IMG/VR virus record: IMGVR_UViG_3300028388_004132 | Location: 1 to 23,765 of that record | Reading direction: 5' to 3' (one strand) | Source: a virus | Length of the DNA: 23,765 nucleotides | In this document: piece by piece, positions 1 to 7,079 of the stretch | Position numbering within the stretch: the stretch's first letter is position 1 | Layout of the letters: the number at the start of each line of letters is the position of its first letter | Notes under the pieces: generated by a model | What the model was told of the DNA's origin: nothing | The model's database searches: none | What the model saw: only the letters and a program-made list of their open reading frames with translations | Program-made: the position numbers and the translations under genes

Positions 1-1
1 C

Positions 2-70
2 AGTCAAGATATTAGCATTAAACAGGTTAAGCCGCTATGTAAACGGTTGCGGCAACTATCAGCCGTTTAG
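2..70 (+). CDS. Possible 3' end of an upstream gene (partial)
   Basis: From base 2 a frame stays open through 22 codons to a TAG at 68-70, so it could be the C-terminus of a gene that begins outside the window. A second frame is also open, from base 3 to the TAA at 84-86, and the two cannot be told apart from so little sequence. No domain can be recognised. Everything between here and the start at 110 is the AT-rich leader of the next gene. Confidence 0.2.
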   Translation, partial: SQDISIKQVKPLCKRLRQLSAV

Positions 71-96
71 CAATACGTTGGTGTAAATAAATTTTT
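64..96 (+). repeat. Leader repeat, copy A
   Basis: This stretch is nearly the same as 620-653. Both contain CGTTT, then GCAATACGTTG, then TGTAA, TAA and a run of T. In both cases the repeat ends about 15 nt before a start codon (110 here, 668 for copy B), just ahead of the ribosome binding site. It could be a phage promoter or a leader carried along when a gene cassette was duplicated. The sequence alone does not separate these options. Confidence 0.55.
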
Positions 97-109
97 CTCC
101 GGAGGTACT

Positions 110-364
110 ATGTCGGACAATCTTGAACGGAAAATATACGAGGCAATACGAGGGCAGTGCATTTCAGATGCATCGGCAGAACGTGCGGCAGCTTTGGCGA
201 CAGAGCTTGCGGGGGAAAAATGTACATCCGCAGACAAACAAAGCATGGCTATCGCCCAAATTGCAGAACAAATGGAGCAGTGGAGCGATAAAAACGTTTT
301 TGCGGATGTATCGTTGCTTCGTTCCAGGATAGCAGACTGGGCCAGGCAGCTTCGTGCTTTGTGA
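110..364 (+). CDS. Small hypothetical protein, 84 aa
   Basis: I do not recognise this protein. It starts at ATG 110 behind a strong Shine-Dalgarno sequence (GGAGGT, 101-106) with ideal spacing. The protein is soluble-looking, probably all helical and alanine-rich, with no membrane segment or known motif. It heads a run of small accessory genes (110, 395, 668), each with its own ribosome binding site, as is common in phage accessory regions. A duplicated leader lies just upstream. The coding call rests on the ribosome binding site, the clean frame and the orderly neighbours. Confidence 0.7.
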   Translation: MSDNLERKIYEAIRGQCISDASAERAAALATELAGEKCTSADKQSMAIAQIAEQMEQWSDKNVFADVSLLRSRIADWARQLRAL

Positions 365-394
365 AGCGTTAAACAAAAAAAACCGGAGGGTTAT

Positions 395-610
395 ATGGCC
401 GCAAAAGACATAGTGGATGCATTTGAACAGGAATATGAAATGTCGTTTTTCAGTAACGGCGACAGGGCTCGTGATTTTACAAACGGGTGGTGTGCGGCCA
501 AAGCTGCGGAGGTTCAAAAACCTTCGCACAACAGCGAAAGTGCACCATGCTGTCCGCGTTTGACTCGTTGCGATGATGGCGTATGGCGGTGCGGTATTTT
601 GGTATCGTAG
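395..610 (+). CDS. Small hypothetical protein with Cys-rich C-terminus, 71 aa
   Basis: Function unknown. ATG 395 follows a good ribosome binding site (CCGGAGGG, about 383-390). The first ~40 residues look helical. The last 20 contain a cysteine pair and two further cysteines (C52, C53, C59, C66), which could bind a metal, although the spacing matches no family I can name. It lies 30 nt after the preceding gene and 57 nt before the Lar-like gene. It is probably co-transcribed with them unless the leader at 620-653 is a promoter. Confidence 0.6.
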   Translation: MAAKDIVDAFEQEYEMSFFSNGDRARDFTNGWCAAKAAEVQKPSHNSESAPCCPRLTRCDDGVWRCGILVS

Positions 611-619
611 CACGGCGCA

Positions 620-653
620 CGTTTCGCAATACGTTGTGTGTAATAAATTTTTT
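620..653 (+). repeat. Leader repeat, copy B
   Basis: Second copy of the 64-96 leader, differing by a base or two and a one-base shift in the AT-rich part. It sits just before the Shine-Dalgarno sequence (GAAAGGA, about 655-661) of the Lar-like gene at 668. The shared position relative to the start codon suggests it acts on expression of the gene that follows. Confidence 0.55.
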
Positions 654-667
654 TGAAAGGATATTAT

Positions 668-931
668 ATGGCCGATAAACTTAAACCATGCCCTTTTTGT
701 GGTAGTACAAATGTACGGTCTGTTGTCAAGGATTATCTTGGATACGTCAAATGTATGGATTGCAGGGGGCAGGGTGGTCATTGGCAATGGCATTCTACAA
801 CAGTGTGTGCAGATAACCAAGATGCGTTTGGTGAGTTTCGGTCAGCGTTCATTGCATCGTGGAATAATCGGCCTGAAATTTTAGAGGCTTATACACAAAG
901 GAAACTGGCGAACAGTTTCCTAGTGATATAG
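668..931 (+). CDS. Lar-like zinc-ribbon protein (restriction alleviation family)
   Basis: The 87-aa protein has the layout of the Lar family: CPFCGS near the N-terminus (C8, C11), a second pair in CMDC (C29, C32), and a final SWNNRP motif (about residues 64-69) matching the family's AWNRR ending. The two cysteine pairs should bind one zinc ion. Lar of the Rac prophage modulates type I restriction-modification; most phage homologues are untested. ATG 668 is preferred over an in-frame TTG at 653 because the ribosome binding site GAAAGGA lies between them. After the family's usual end (about residue 70) the protein runs on for ~17 unconvincing residues while a better-looking frame opens at -1, so the 3' end may be frameshifted. 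Confidence 0.75.
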   Translation: MADKLKPCPFCGSTNVRSVVKDYLGYVKCMDCRGQGGHWQWHSTTVCADNQDAFGEFRSAFIASWNNRPEILEAYTQRKLANSFLVI

Positions 932-960
932 TAGGGTATGCTGAGTGGGTGGAAGAAAAA

Positions 961-1098
961 ATGACATCCACCAACGACCAGTTTACAAAAAAAGAAACCA
1001 AGGCTATATCCGACAAATTTAAGGAAGTGTTTAGTGTTCTGCCAATATCTAAGCAGGTAGGACTCATTAGCCATCGAACGACATTTACCTGTTTCTGA
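961..1098 (+). CDS. Small ORF, possibly the displaced C-terminus of the Lar-like gene
   Basis: A frame that is -1 to the Lar-like gene is open from 875 to the TGA at 1096-1098. Within it, ATG 961 would give a 45-aa charged, helical peptide. The residues before that ATG (about 901-960) also read like normal protein, with a stretch such as VGYAEWVEEKM. This suggests the ORF is the continuation of the upstream gene after a one-base loss and not an independent gene. No ribosome binding site stands out before 961. Treat as a small gene or a fragment; function unknown. Confidence 0.35.
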   Translation: MTSTNDQFTKKETKAISDKFKEVFSVLPISKQVGLISHRTTFTCF

Positions 1099-1155
1099 GT
1101 GCAGCGGAAAGGGCCGCCCCGACAGAAAGCCACGAAGAAGAGTAACGGAGAAACA

Positions 1156-2103
1156 ATGCCACTGCCTAAATTGATAATACTGTATGGAAAGTTTGGCCAT
1201 AATCATAACGAAAAACAGCAGCGTATGATTGATGGCGATACTGTGTGTGGTTACCGTGATTACGCCAAAAGGTTTGGAGAAATCATATATCTGTGCCCAC
1301 AACACGTACACCACGAATGGGAACACAGCATCCCTAATACTGAGGCACTAACGGAATACCTTGGTGCCCAAGAAAATGCAATCGTGTGGTCAGTCAAACA
1401 CGACCAGAGCAAGGATGTAATACTTAGATCAATAACGCACATACCCACACTCTACTACTCATGCTGTGCATACAATGTATGTAATCCATACGTTGACGTG
1501 TCGTTGGTTGATACTCCTGGCAGACTAAATTGCGGGGCTAATTGCAAACAATGGTTTAAGGGGAAAGACCCAACATTCTGGCGACATCGCGGTGAGGAAC
1601 GCATATACGATTACTGCTTATGCGGTCGGAGAGGAGATAAGCACGAAATAGACTTTATCAAGCAGCTTACAGAAGACTGCAAAGAGAAAAGAAAAGTCGT
1701 TTGGATCGGTGGCATAGCGCACAACAAAACATGGGGAAAAACACACCACGATGTTGTATGCACCCCACCTGCAAACCCAAGACGTGTAAGGGATCTAATG
1801 TGTTCCAGCAAGGTAGGCATTCTTTTGACCGATCTTCCGGCAGAAGGGTTTCCGCAAACACTTATTGAGATGGCTATGTGTGGGCTCCCGGTGGTTTACA
1901 ATGAGAAGGGCCCAACTAACACACTATACAAAGAGCGTGGAATTACTACAGAATCGGTAAGCTTGTCTGACTCGGCGCACGTTGCCGAACGTCTGCTATG
2001 CGGGACACCAAGGCCTATTAACAATGAAATTGCTGAAAACGCGCAATATGAGTTAAGCATTGCCAAATCATATCAACACATGGTAGATTTATGCACACAA
2101 TAA
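1156..2103 (+). CDS. Glycosyltransferase, GT-B fold (GT4-like)
   Basis: Predicted 315-aa sugar transferase that would move a sugar from a nucleotide donor to a growing glycan in the cytoplasm. The C-terminal half carries the GT4-type donor-site motif EGFPQTLIEMAMCGLPVV (residues 230-247), with the paired glutamates E230 and E238 in E-x7-E spacing. A Rossmann-like strand (KVVWIGGIAH, about 180-189) opens that domain. The N-terminal half is divergent and cysteine-rich. ATG 1156 is preferred to the GTG at 1099 because ACGGAGA sits just upstream and the extra 19 residues are low-complexity and basic. It is the first gene of the glycan cassette and overlaps the next by 13 nt. Donor and acceptor cannot be inferred. 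Confidence 0.8.
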   Translation: MPLPKLIILYGKFGHNHNEKQQRMIDGDTVCGYRDYAKRFGEIIYLCPQHVHHEWEHSIPNTEALTEYLGAQENAIVWSVKHDQSKDVILRSITHIPTLYYSCCAYNVCNPYVDVSLVDTPGRLNCGANCKQWFKGKDPTFWRHRGEERIYDYCLCGRRGDKHEIDFIKQLTEDCKEKRKVVWIGGIAHNKTWGKTHHDVVCTPPANPRRVRDLMCSSKVGILLTDLPAEGFPQTLIEMAMCGLPVVYNEKGPTNTLYKERGITTESVSLSDSAHVAERLLCGTPRPINNEIAENAQYELSIAKSYQHMVDLCTQ

Positions 2104-2798
2104 TAACTATGGTAGATCAGCGATATTTTCCTTATGGCGGACTACTCGATACATTGTGTAATGTTAATCATGACAACCTTCGCATATACACACCAGACCC
2201 AATGTTTGTGTATCTTAACACCCCGAAGGATATCGGGCACAATTCAATTGCTGCGATAGATGCTGAGTATTGGGAGGTGTATGGGCAGTCAATAAAACTT
2301 ATGGCTCTTTCCAGGACGCAAGGGAATGCAACATACCTCGACTGGGACACATACATAAATAATGATTTTACGCATGTGTTTGACATTATCGATGGGCTGT
2401 GTGTGACTACTACCAATAGCACGAAGCCGTGGGCTACTGTCAATGGTGGGGTAATATTTTCCAAAAATGGACATGAATTGGCAAGCGATTTGTTTGATCT
2501 TGTGCGTGGACTACATTCCCCAGAGAGCGACACATTGTTACAACATTTTTACGACAACATTTGGGACCATTTAGACGCGCACAGGAACAAAAAGGGAGGT
2601 GTTTATCACAGGCAAGACCTATCATGGTGGTGTGACCAGGTTGCATTGTGTGCTTGTAACACAGTTGGCATGTGCAGCAGGCTCCCGTGCTGCGAGTACA
2701 ACAAACTGAACGCACACCCAGACGACAAAGATCAGGACTTTTTTATAGGACACATGAAACAGCGTAGCGGAGCCCCATCTGAATGGAAGGACGGTTAG
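2091..2798 (+). CDS. Glycosyltransferase-like protein, GT-A fold
   Basis: The 235-aa protein looks like a small GT-A nucleotide-diphospho-sugar transferase. It begins with a hydrophobic first strand (HTIITMVDQRYFPYGG) and has a DWD metal-binding motif at residues 84-86 (TYLDWDTYIN). The segment NGGVIFSK (118-125) resembles the acceptor/donor region of GT8-type and related enzymes, followed by WWCDQVAL (about 198-205), typical of a D/E-Q element near the active site. ATG 2091 lies inside the end of the preceding gene; ATG 2109 is an alternative start but would clip the first strand. It ends exactly where the next gene begins. The family assignment is tentative and the specificity unknown. Confidence 0.65.
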   Translation: MHTIITMVDQRYFPYGGLLDTLCNVNHDNLRIYTPDPMFVYLNTPKDIGHNSIAAIDAEYWEVYGQSIKLMALSRTQGNATYLDWDTYINNDFTHVFDIIDGLCVTTTNSTKPWATVNGGVIFSKNGHELASDLFDLVRGLHSPESDTLLQHFYDNIWDHLDAHRNKKGGVYHRQDLSWWCDQVALCACNTVGMCSRLPCCEYNKLNAHPDDKDQDFFIGHMKQRSGAPSEWKDG

Positions 2799-3524
2799 AT
2801 GCACTTTGACATAACAACAACAGCCACCCCTCGGCCGGAGATTCACGATAGGTGCTATTCGTCCTTTGTTCGGCGTCTAAGGGGTGTTGATTGGGGTGCG
2901 TGTAGGCACTTCGTAAATATTGACCCATTTCCGCATGATGTGGTGCCACGCGAGCAACAGGAAACGGCAATACTCGAGAGTATAGAAGTGAGTAAGCGGT
3001 ATTTCGGACATACAATATCTAATGTTGCAACCGAGGGCAATTATTCTGAGGCATACAACTGGGTGTGGTCCAATGCCGAAAGTGAGATAATACTAAATCT
3101 TGAAGACGACTGGGAATTAAAAGACAAAATATGGATAGATGACTTGATGATGCTTATGCATAGCACTACCAACATGTTGCAAGTTATACTGCGTGCATAC
3201 AATTATGAGTACGCACAGCACATTACCTCACCTTGTCTTATGCATCGTAATTTGTACAAAGCAATTGGCGGCAAGCTAATGCGCACGATAAATCCTGAAA
3301 CACAGATACATGCCCAAAGTCATGCAAAAAGATTTGGTCTTAAATACCCATACAAGGTACCAGGCAAAAGCAAGCCATGGCTCGATTATCTTGCTGTATG
3401 GCCGGATCGTGTAGTGCTTAAGGACATAGGAAGAGAATGGATGGACAGGCAGGGTTTTTGCCGTCCACAACAACAGGGCGGAAAGAAGTGTTATTTTACA
3501 GCCTGGGAGAAAAAAAGAAAGTGA
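2799..3524 (+). CDS. Glycosyltransferase-like protein, GT-A/GT2-type
   Basis: The 241-aa protein contains LEDDWEL at residues 101-107, preceded by EIILN. This is the strand plus acidic metal-binding motif of GT2-type GT-A enzymes, in which the aspartates hold the metal and nucleotide-sugar. The preceding segment (about 78-92, EGNYSEAYNWVW) resembles the helix that carries the GT2 'N-x-G-x-a-x-a' element. Just over half of the protein follows the motif and would form the acceptor side. The start directly abuts the previous stop codon (TAG then ATG), implying coupled translation. Substrate unknown. Confidence 0.65.
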   Translation: MHFDITTTATPRPEIHDRCYSSFVRRLRGVDWGACRHFVNIDPFPHDVVPREQQETAILESIEVSKRYFGHTISNVATEGNYSEAYNWVWSNAESEIILNLEDDWELKDKIWIDDLMMLMHSTTNMLQVILRAYNYEYAQHITSPCLMHRNLYKAIGGKLMRTINPETQIHAQSHAKRFGLKYPYKVPGKSKPWLDYLAVWPDRVVLKDIGREWMDRQGFCRPQQQGGKKCYFTAWEKKRK

Positions 3525-3537
3525 AAAGGGTTGACAC

Positions 3538-4338
3538 ATGAAAATAGATGTACAAACATACGTGCAAGGGACAAACGGTGTAGAGTATGCCGAATATCTT
3601 GGGAGAACACTACGCAAGTACCAGAGTGGTAAGCATAATATAACCCTAAAGGCATTCCGTGGGATTAACACAGATTGCCCTGACGGGTGGAGTAGTAGTG
3701 GTACATTTGCCGTTACGACAACACAGTCAAGCCTTCAGCATGGATACGCCTTGATGGAGTGTATGAGCAAGTTCGACACTGATGCTGAAATCGCGGTTAT
3801 AATAGACGCAGATACTGCCGTGCTATATCCTGGTTGGGATGACGTTGTTTCAAATGAGTGCAATGATAGCAACCAAGTGTGGGGTTGGGAGTTTCCCAAC
3901 GAAATGAGACGCGGTGCTCGAGGGTATCCAGGGATATTCTTTCTGTCAATCCATAGATCAGCAGGTCTTAACTGGAATTTTGTGCCAGTGTTAGACGACC
4001 GTGGTGAGCGATGCGTAAAACACATTTTCAAAAAAACCGAGAACCGTTGTCTTTATGGGCGTAACTCTGTTAAGTGCGATACTGGTTGGATGATTGGGCT
4101 CACATGCAAAGAGCATAGATATAGTGCCCGGGCACTGCCATTTGTGCCACGAGATAGCGATATGGCCATGTTGTCTAATATGCCATTTGAAAAGCACCAT
4201 AGGCTACACCAAGGAGAGTGGCATTATCAGGGTAGGTTATTTGGGACACACAAGCAGGCGGCGCGATCGCATCCAATAAACGGAAAATACGGGAAACAGT
4301 GGACAGATAGGATTGAGGTGTATGAAAGTACCATTTGA
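3538..4338 (+). CDS. Glycosyltransferase-like protein, GT-A fold
   Basis: The 266-aa protein begins with a beta-strand (MKIDVQTYVQG) and has a helix plus strand leading to AVIIDADTAVLYPGW (about 86-100), where DAD at 90-92 fits a GT-A metal-binding DxD. A later stretch, EMRRGARGYPGIFFLSIHR, is typical of the region where these enzymes close over the acceptor. The ribosome binding site is AAAAGGG before ATG 3538, after a 13-nt gap, the largest spacing inside the cassette. The gene overlaps the following methyltransferase by 17 nt. I cannot give a CAZy family with confidence. Confidence 0.6.
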   Translation: MKIDVQTYVQGTNGVEYAEYLGRTLRKYQSGKHNITLKAFRGINTDCPDGWSSSGTFAVTTTQSSLQHGYALMECMSKFDTDAEIAVIIDADTAVLYPGWDDVVSNECNDSNQVWGWEFPNEMRRGARGYPGIFFLSIHRSAGLNWNFVPVLDDRGERCVKHIFKKTENRCLYGRNSVKCDTGWMIGLTCKEHRYSARALPFVPRDSDMAMLSNMPFEKHHRLHQGEWHYQGRLFGTHKQAARSHPINGKYGKQWTDRIEVYESTI

Positions 4339-4861
4339 AAAAAACGCGCATTCTGATGTAATACATGTAATCGCCAAAGGGTTGTCTAAGTGTGGAAAGC
4401 TTAGAACATACCTGGAACTAGGCATAGCAAAGGGCGCGACATTCAAAAAGGTTGCTCCGTTGTCCGAAGTATCTATTGGCGTTGATACATCAGAGGAATC
4501 GTGCGCAATAGCGTCACTGTATGGGCGCAGCTTTGAAGGGACTACAGATAAGTTTTTTGCAGATAGACCATTTGGTGACACGAGATTCGACTTAATATTT
4601 ATAGACGCTTGCCACCAAAGTGATCAAGTGCGAAAAGATTTGGAATCTTCTTTGGGTGTGTTGGCCAAGGGCGGCATAGTAATAATGCACGACACCCACC
4701 CACACAACGAATCACAATTACCACATTGCCAAGGGGCTTGGGAGGTTGTGCGGGATTGCAAAAACGAAAACCGTAAAATAGAAATATGTACGCTTCCGAT
4801 ATACAGCGGCATAACAGTAATACGCAACATTCCCGCAGGCAACCAAGTCGATTGGATGTAA
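4322..4861 (+). CDS. Class I SAM-dependent methyltransferase (Methyltransf_24-like)
   Basis: The 179-aa protein has the Rossmann methyltransferase signature: LELGIAKG (residues 31-38) as the glycine-rich SAM loop, an acidic residue ending strand 2 in GVDTSEE (D54), and LIFIDACHQSDQVRKDL (91-107), followed by GGIVIMHDTHP (117-127). The ID-x-x-H and HD pairs are typical of the Methyltransf_24 and cephalosporin-hydroxylase-like families, which often methylate sugars in surface glycan loci. ATG 4322 is chosen over a TTG nine bases earlier because GAGG lies directly upstream. Placed among glycosyltransferases, it most likely O-methylates a sugar. The exact acceptor is unknown. Confidence 0.8.
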   Translation: MKVPFEKNAHSDVIHVIAKGLSKCGKLRTYLELGIAKGATFKKVAPLSEVSIGVDTSEESCAIASLYGRSFEGTTDKFFADRPFGDTRFDLIFIDACHQSDQVRKDLESSLGVLAKGGIVIMHDTHPHNESQLPHCQGAWEVVRDCKNENRKIEICTLPIYSGITVIRNIPAGNQVDWM

Positions 4862-5992
4862 ATGATGAACCTTTTTGTTGATTGCGGAGCCTATACTGGT
4901 GACTCAATTGCCAAATGGATGGCAACCCATAAGCATGGGTATGATTACGTGTGTTTTGAGCCAAACCGTACAAGTGCCAAAATAATTAGACACGCATTTC
5001 CATCAGTAAAGGTAATAGAAGCATGTGCCTGGCGCAACTATGGCGAGCACAGGCTGTACCCAACAGCACACGCAAACGGCGGGACGGTTGTCGGGAAAAA
5101 AAAACGTGGCGTAGATTCTTACATGGTAAACACAGTTGATCTTGGCGACTGGCTCGATGGGCAGCGTAAAGAGTATAAGAAAATTGTTGTAAAGCTCAAT
5201 GTAGAAGGCGCAGAGTATGACATCCTACGGTCCATGCAGGCCCATGATCAGATAAGGCTTGTGGATGAGTGGTATATCAATTGGCACGCCAACAAGATGA
5301 CAAGGGCACCCAAGGACCACGCAGAAATACGTGACATGATGAAGTGTTGGCCGGAATGGGACAACGCACATTCGCCTGTTGGAATTTACACCGCAATAAT
5401 TGGTGATGGGCCGTACTGTTTGCGCGAAGATTTTAAGCGGGAACATCATATTGATTACATATGCTATACCGACCGCCAAGACATCAAGAGTGATGTATGG
5501 GAAATTCGCAGGATTAAAAAACAGAAACACCCAATACTAAAGTCGAGAGAAATAAAAATATTGTGTCACAGGTGGATGCCTGGATATGAATACTCTGTGT
5601 GGATGGATACACGCTTCGTGCCATTCTATAAGCACCAAATATGGATCAACCACCAAAAGGCAAGCGATGCGCCGTTAGTGGTGATGGACCATAACAAAAG
5701 AAGGTGCGCATTGGAGGATCTGCGTGTACTTGGGCTTAAGAGTTCACGGCAATATAATCTATACAAGAAAGATCTCCCTGAGAAGTTTGGGCTCTGGGCT
5801 CCAGGAATTATGGTCAGAAGGCACGATGACGCGAGGCTTGCCGAGGCTATGGAGTTCTGGTATAACGAGATTGTTGAGGAGGAGACAGTGCGTGACCAAC
5901 CAGCATTGGCGTATACGTTGTATAAGACCGGTGTGCCGTATCGATCTATAAATTTTCGGAAATGTTACGACAAATGGATAGGTAGATCATGA
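4862..5992 (+). CDS. FkbM-type methyltransferase fused to a DUF616 (TOD1/MUCI70-like) glycosyltransferase domain
   Basis: The 376-aa protein reads as two domains. Residues ~1-170 are an FkbM-family methyltransferase: VDCGAYTGDS (6-15) is the SAM loop, CFEPN (31-35) the acidic second strand, and VKLNVEGAEYDIL (110-122) the family's hallmark (usually K-x-D-x-E-G-x-E; here N replaces the first D). Residues ~173-376 match DUF616: YTAIIGDGPY (176-185), DYICYTD (198-204), then KSREIKILCHRW and YSVWMDTRF (244-252), where plant TOD1/MUCI70 proteins have the WiDg element. It would both methylate and glycosylate. The start directly follows the preceding TAA; ATG 4865 is equally possible. The fusion is unusual as far as I know. 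Confidence 0.8.
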   Translation: MMNLFVDCGAYTGDSIAKWMATHKHGYDYVCFEPNRTSAKIIRHAFPSVKVIEACAWRNYGEHRLYPTAHANGGTVVGKKKRGVDSYMVNTVDLGDWLDGQRKEYKKIVVKLNVEGAEYDILRSMQAHDQIRLVDEWYINWHANKMTRAPKDHAEIRDMMKCWPEWDNAHSPVGIYTAIIGDGPYCLREDFKREHHIDYICYTDRQDIKSDVWEIRRIKKQKHPILKSREIKILCHRWMPGYEYSVWMDTRFVPFYKHQIWINHQKASDAPLVVMDHNKRRCALEDLRVLGLKSSRQYNLYKKDLPEKFGLWAPGIMVRRHDDARLAEAMEFWYNEIVEEETVRDQPALAYTLYKTGVPYRSINFRKCYDKWIGRS

Positions 5993-6450
5993 GCTTCGCA
6001 GAGTTTCGACGAGGCGTAAGGCTTGTTGGTAACCACATCGATGTGGTTGGTTGGGATAGTATTTATTGCCAATACAATCCTGATTGGATGCACACTTGGA
6101 ATGTTTTGGCTGGTGGGTCTTGGATGATCAAAGACTCGCCACACGTTAAGGCGTTGAGATCGTGGTTCCACGACGAAGGCAGTGTGCAGCCGTATGTTGA
6201 CATGCAAGTTGCATATACGCATTCTATGGAGCGGGCAAAGGCACGATTGTCAGAGCTTTTCGCGTTGTTTGAGGACATCGAAAAAAACGGATTGAAAAGT
6301 ACGCCGGTGGTATTGTCCATGCCGTTGTGTAAGACGAAGGTAAAAGGCCAAAAGGATTATTTTGAAATATGGGAAGGGCATCACAGATTGGCATGCATGT
6401 ATGTTTTAGGAATGGATGCAAATGTGGAGGTGTGTAAGTGGACTTTATAG
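5989..6450 (+). CDS. ParB/sulfiredoxin-fold-like protein in the glycan cassette
   Basis: The 153-aa protein ends with EIWEGHHRLACMYVLGM (126-142), matching the G-H/N-R-x-x-A segment of ParB-type N-terminal domains, which bind nucleotide and phosphate. The preceding PVVLSMPL and the closing VEVCKW would be the flanking strands. The first 100 residues are helical and not recognisable. There is no DNA-binding helix-turn-helix, so a role in partition is unlikely. In this fold some members are NTPases or kinases, and several phage and surface-glycan loci carry such proteins with unknown roles. ATG 5989 overlaps the preceding stop in the ATGA arrangement; the end overlaps the next start by 13 nt. 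Confidence 0.6.
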   Translation: MSFAEFRRGVRLVGNHIDVVGWDSIYCQYNPDWMHTWNVLAGGSWMIKDSPHVKALRSWFHDEGSVQPYVDMQVAYTHSMERAKARLSELFALFEDIEKNGLKSTPVVLSMPLCKTKVKGQKDYFEIWEGHHRLACMYVLGMDANVEVCKWTL

Positions 6451-7079
6451 CAACGTGGGTAGGACGTGAGATGCTGCGTCCGGCGATGGTTGTTGGAGCC
6501 GGGGCAACACTGCGTGACTATGGCGATGCCGTGGTAGGGATGGCACATAAATACGCGACATTTGGTATTAACAATATGACTCACATACTAACACCTGACT
6601 ATCACATTTGGACAAACGCCAAAAGGTTTGACACGTTTAGCGACAGTATCAAGAAAGAGTCACTTCTAGTAATTGGTGTTCAGGAGCACCATGTAAGACA
6701 GAAGGCTATAGCTTTACAGTACGATGCCGAAGTGCTACAGTACAAAGACCAGGGCGGGTTACCATATTCATACGATAGTGAAGGCATATACGGGCACTTC
6801 AGGACGTGCGGATGTCTGTCGATATACCTGGCATACATAATTGGGTGCTCACCGATACATGTGGTCGGTATGGATGGGTATACGCTTAATTATTGTGGTA
6901 ATCAGCATTGCTATGGCTCGGGGCATACTGATAGTAATGATGCCAGATACGAGGGCCGAAAGGATGACGAAATTTTAGAGGTCTTAAACAAATTGAAAGC
7001 GCACGGAGTTAATTTTAAAATCATTACACCTACTGTATACGAAGCGCATTATGACGGGAGTGTGTTGGATGTATCCTGA
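6438..7079 (+). CDS. DUF115/MptE-like Rossmann protein, possible ulosonic-acid transferase
   Basis: The 213-aa protein has the plan of the DUF115/MptE-like superfamily, which includes Maf flagellin glycosyltransferases and resembles GT42 sialyltransferases. It has VVGAGATLRDY (18-28) as the first glycine-rich loop, FGINN (42-46), PDYHIWTN (53-60), and later GCLSIYLAYIIGCSPIHVVGMDGY (125-148), the A-x-x-x-G-x-x-P-I-x-x-V-G-x-D element. Maf and GT42 proteins use CMP-activated nonulosonic acids, and the next gene encodes a CMP-sugar synthetase, so the two may be functionally paired (inference). The GTG start at 6438 overlaps the preceding gene by 13 nt. Confidence 0.6.
   Translation: MDFIATWVGREMLRPAMVVGAGATLRDYGDAVVGMAHKYATFGINNMTHILTPDYHIWTNAKRFDTFSDSIKKESLLVIGVQEHHVRQKAIALQYDAEVLQYKDQGGLPYSYDSEGIYGHFRTCGCLSIYLAYIIGCSPIHVVGMDGYTLNYCGNQHCYGSGHTDSNDARYEGRKDDEILEVLNKLKAHGVNFKIITPTVYEAHYDGSVLDVS

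Noticed and set aside
31-56. Short inverted repeat GCCGC/GCGGC and GTTGC-G-GCAAC
   Set aside because: The stems are only 5 bp and no T-run follows, so they are not listed as a terminator or operator.
164-820. Long open frame of 218 codons on the minus strand
   Set aside because: It spans three well-supported + strand genes with their own ribosome binding sites, and its translation is Cys/His/Thr-rich without domains.
1099-1155. GTG start for the first glycosyltransferase
   Set aside because: The extra 19 residues are basic and low in complexity, and ACGGAGA lies directly before ATG 1156.
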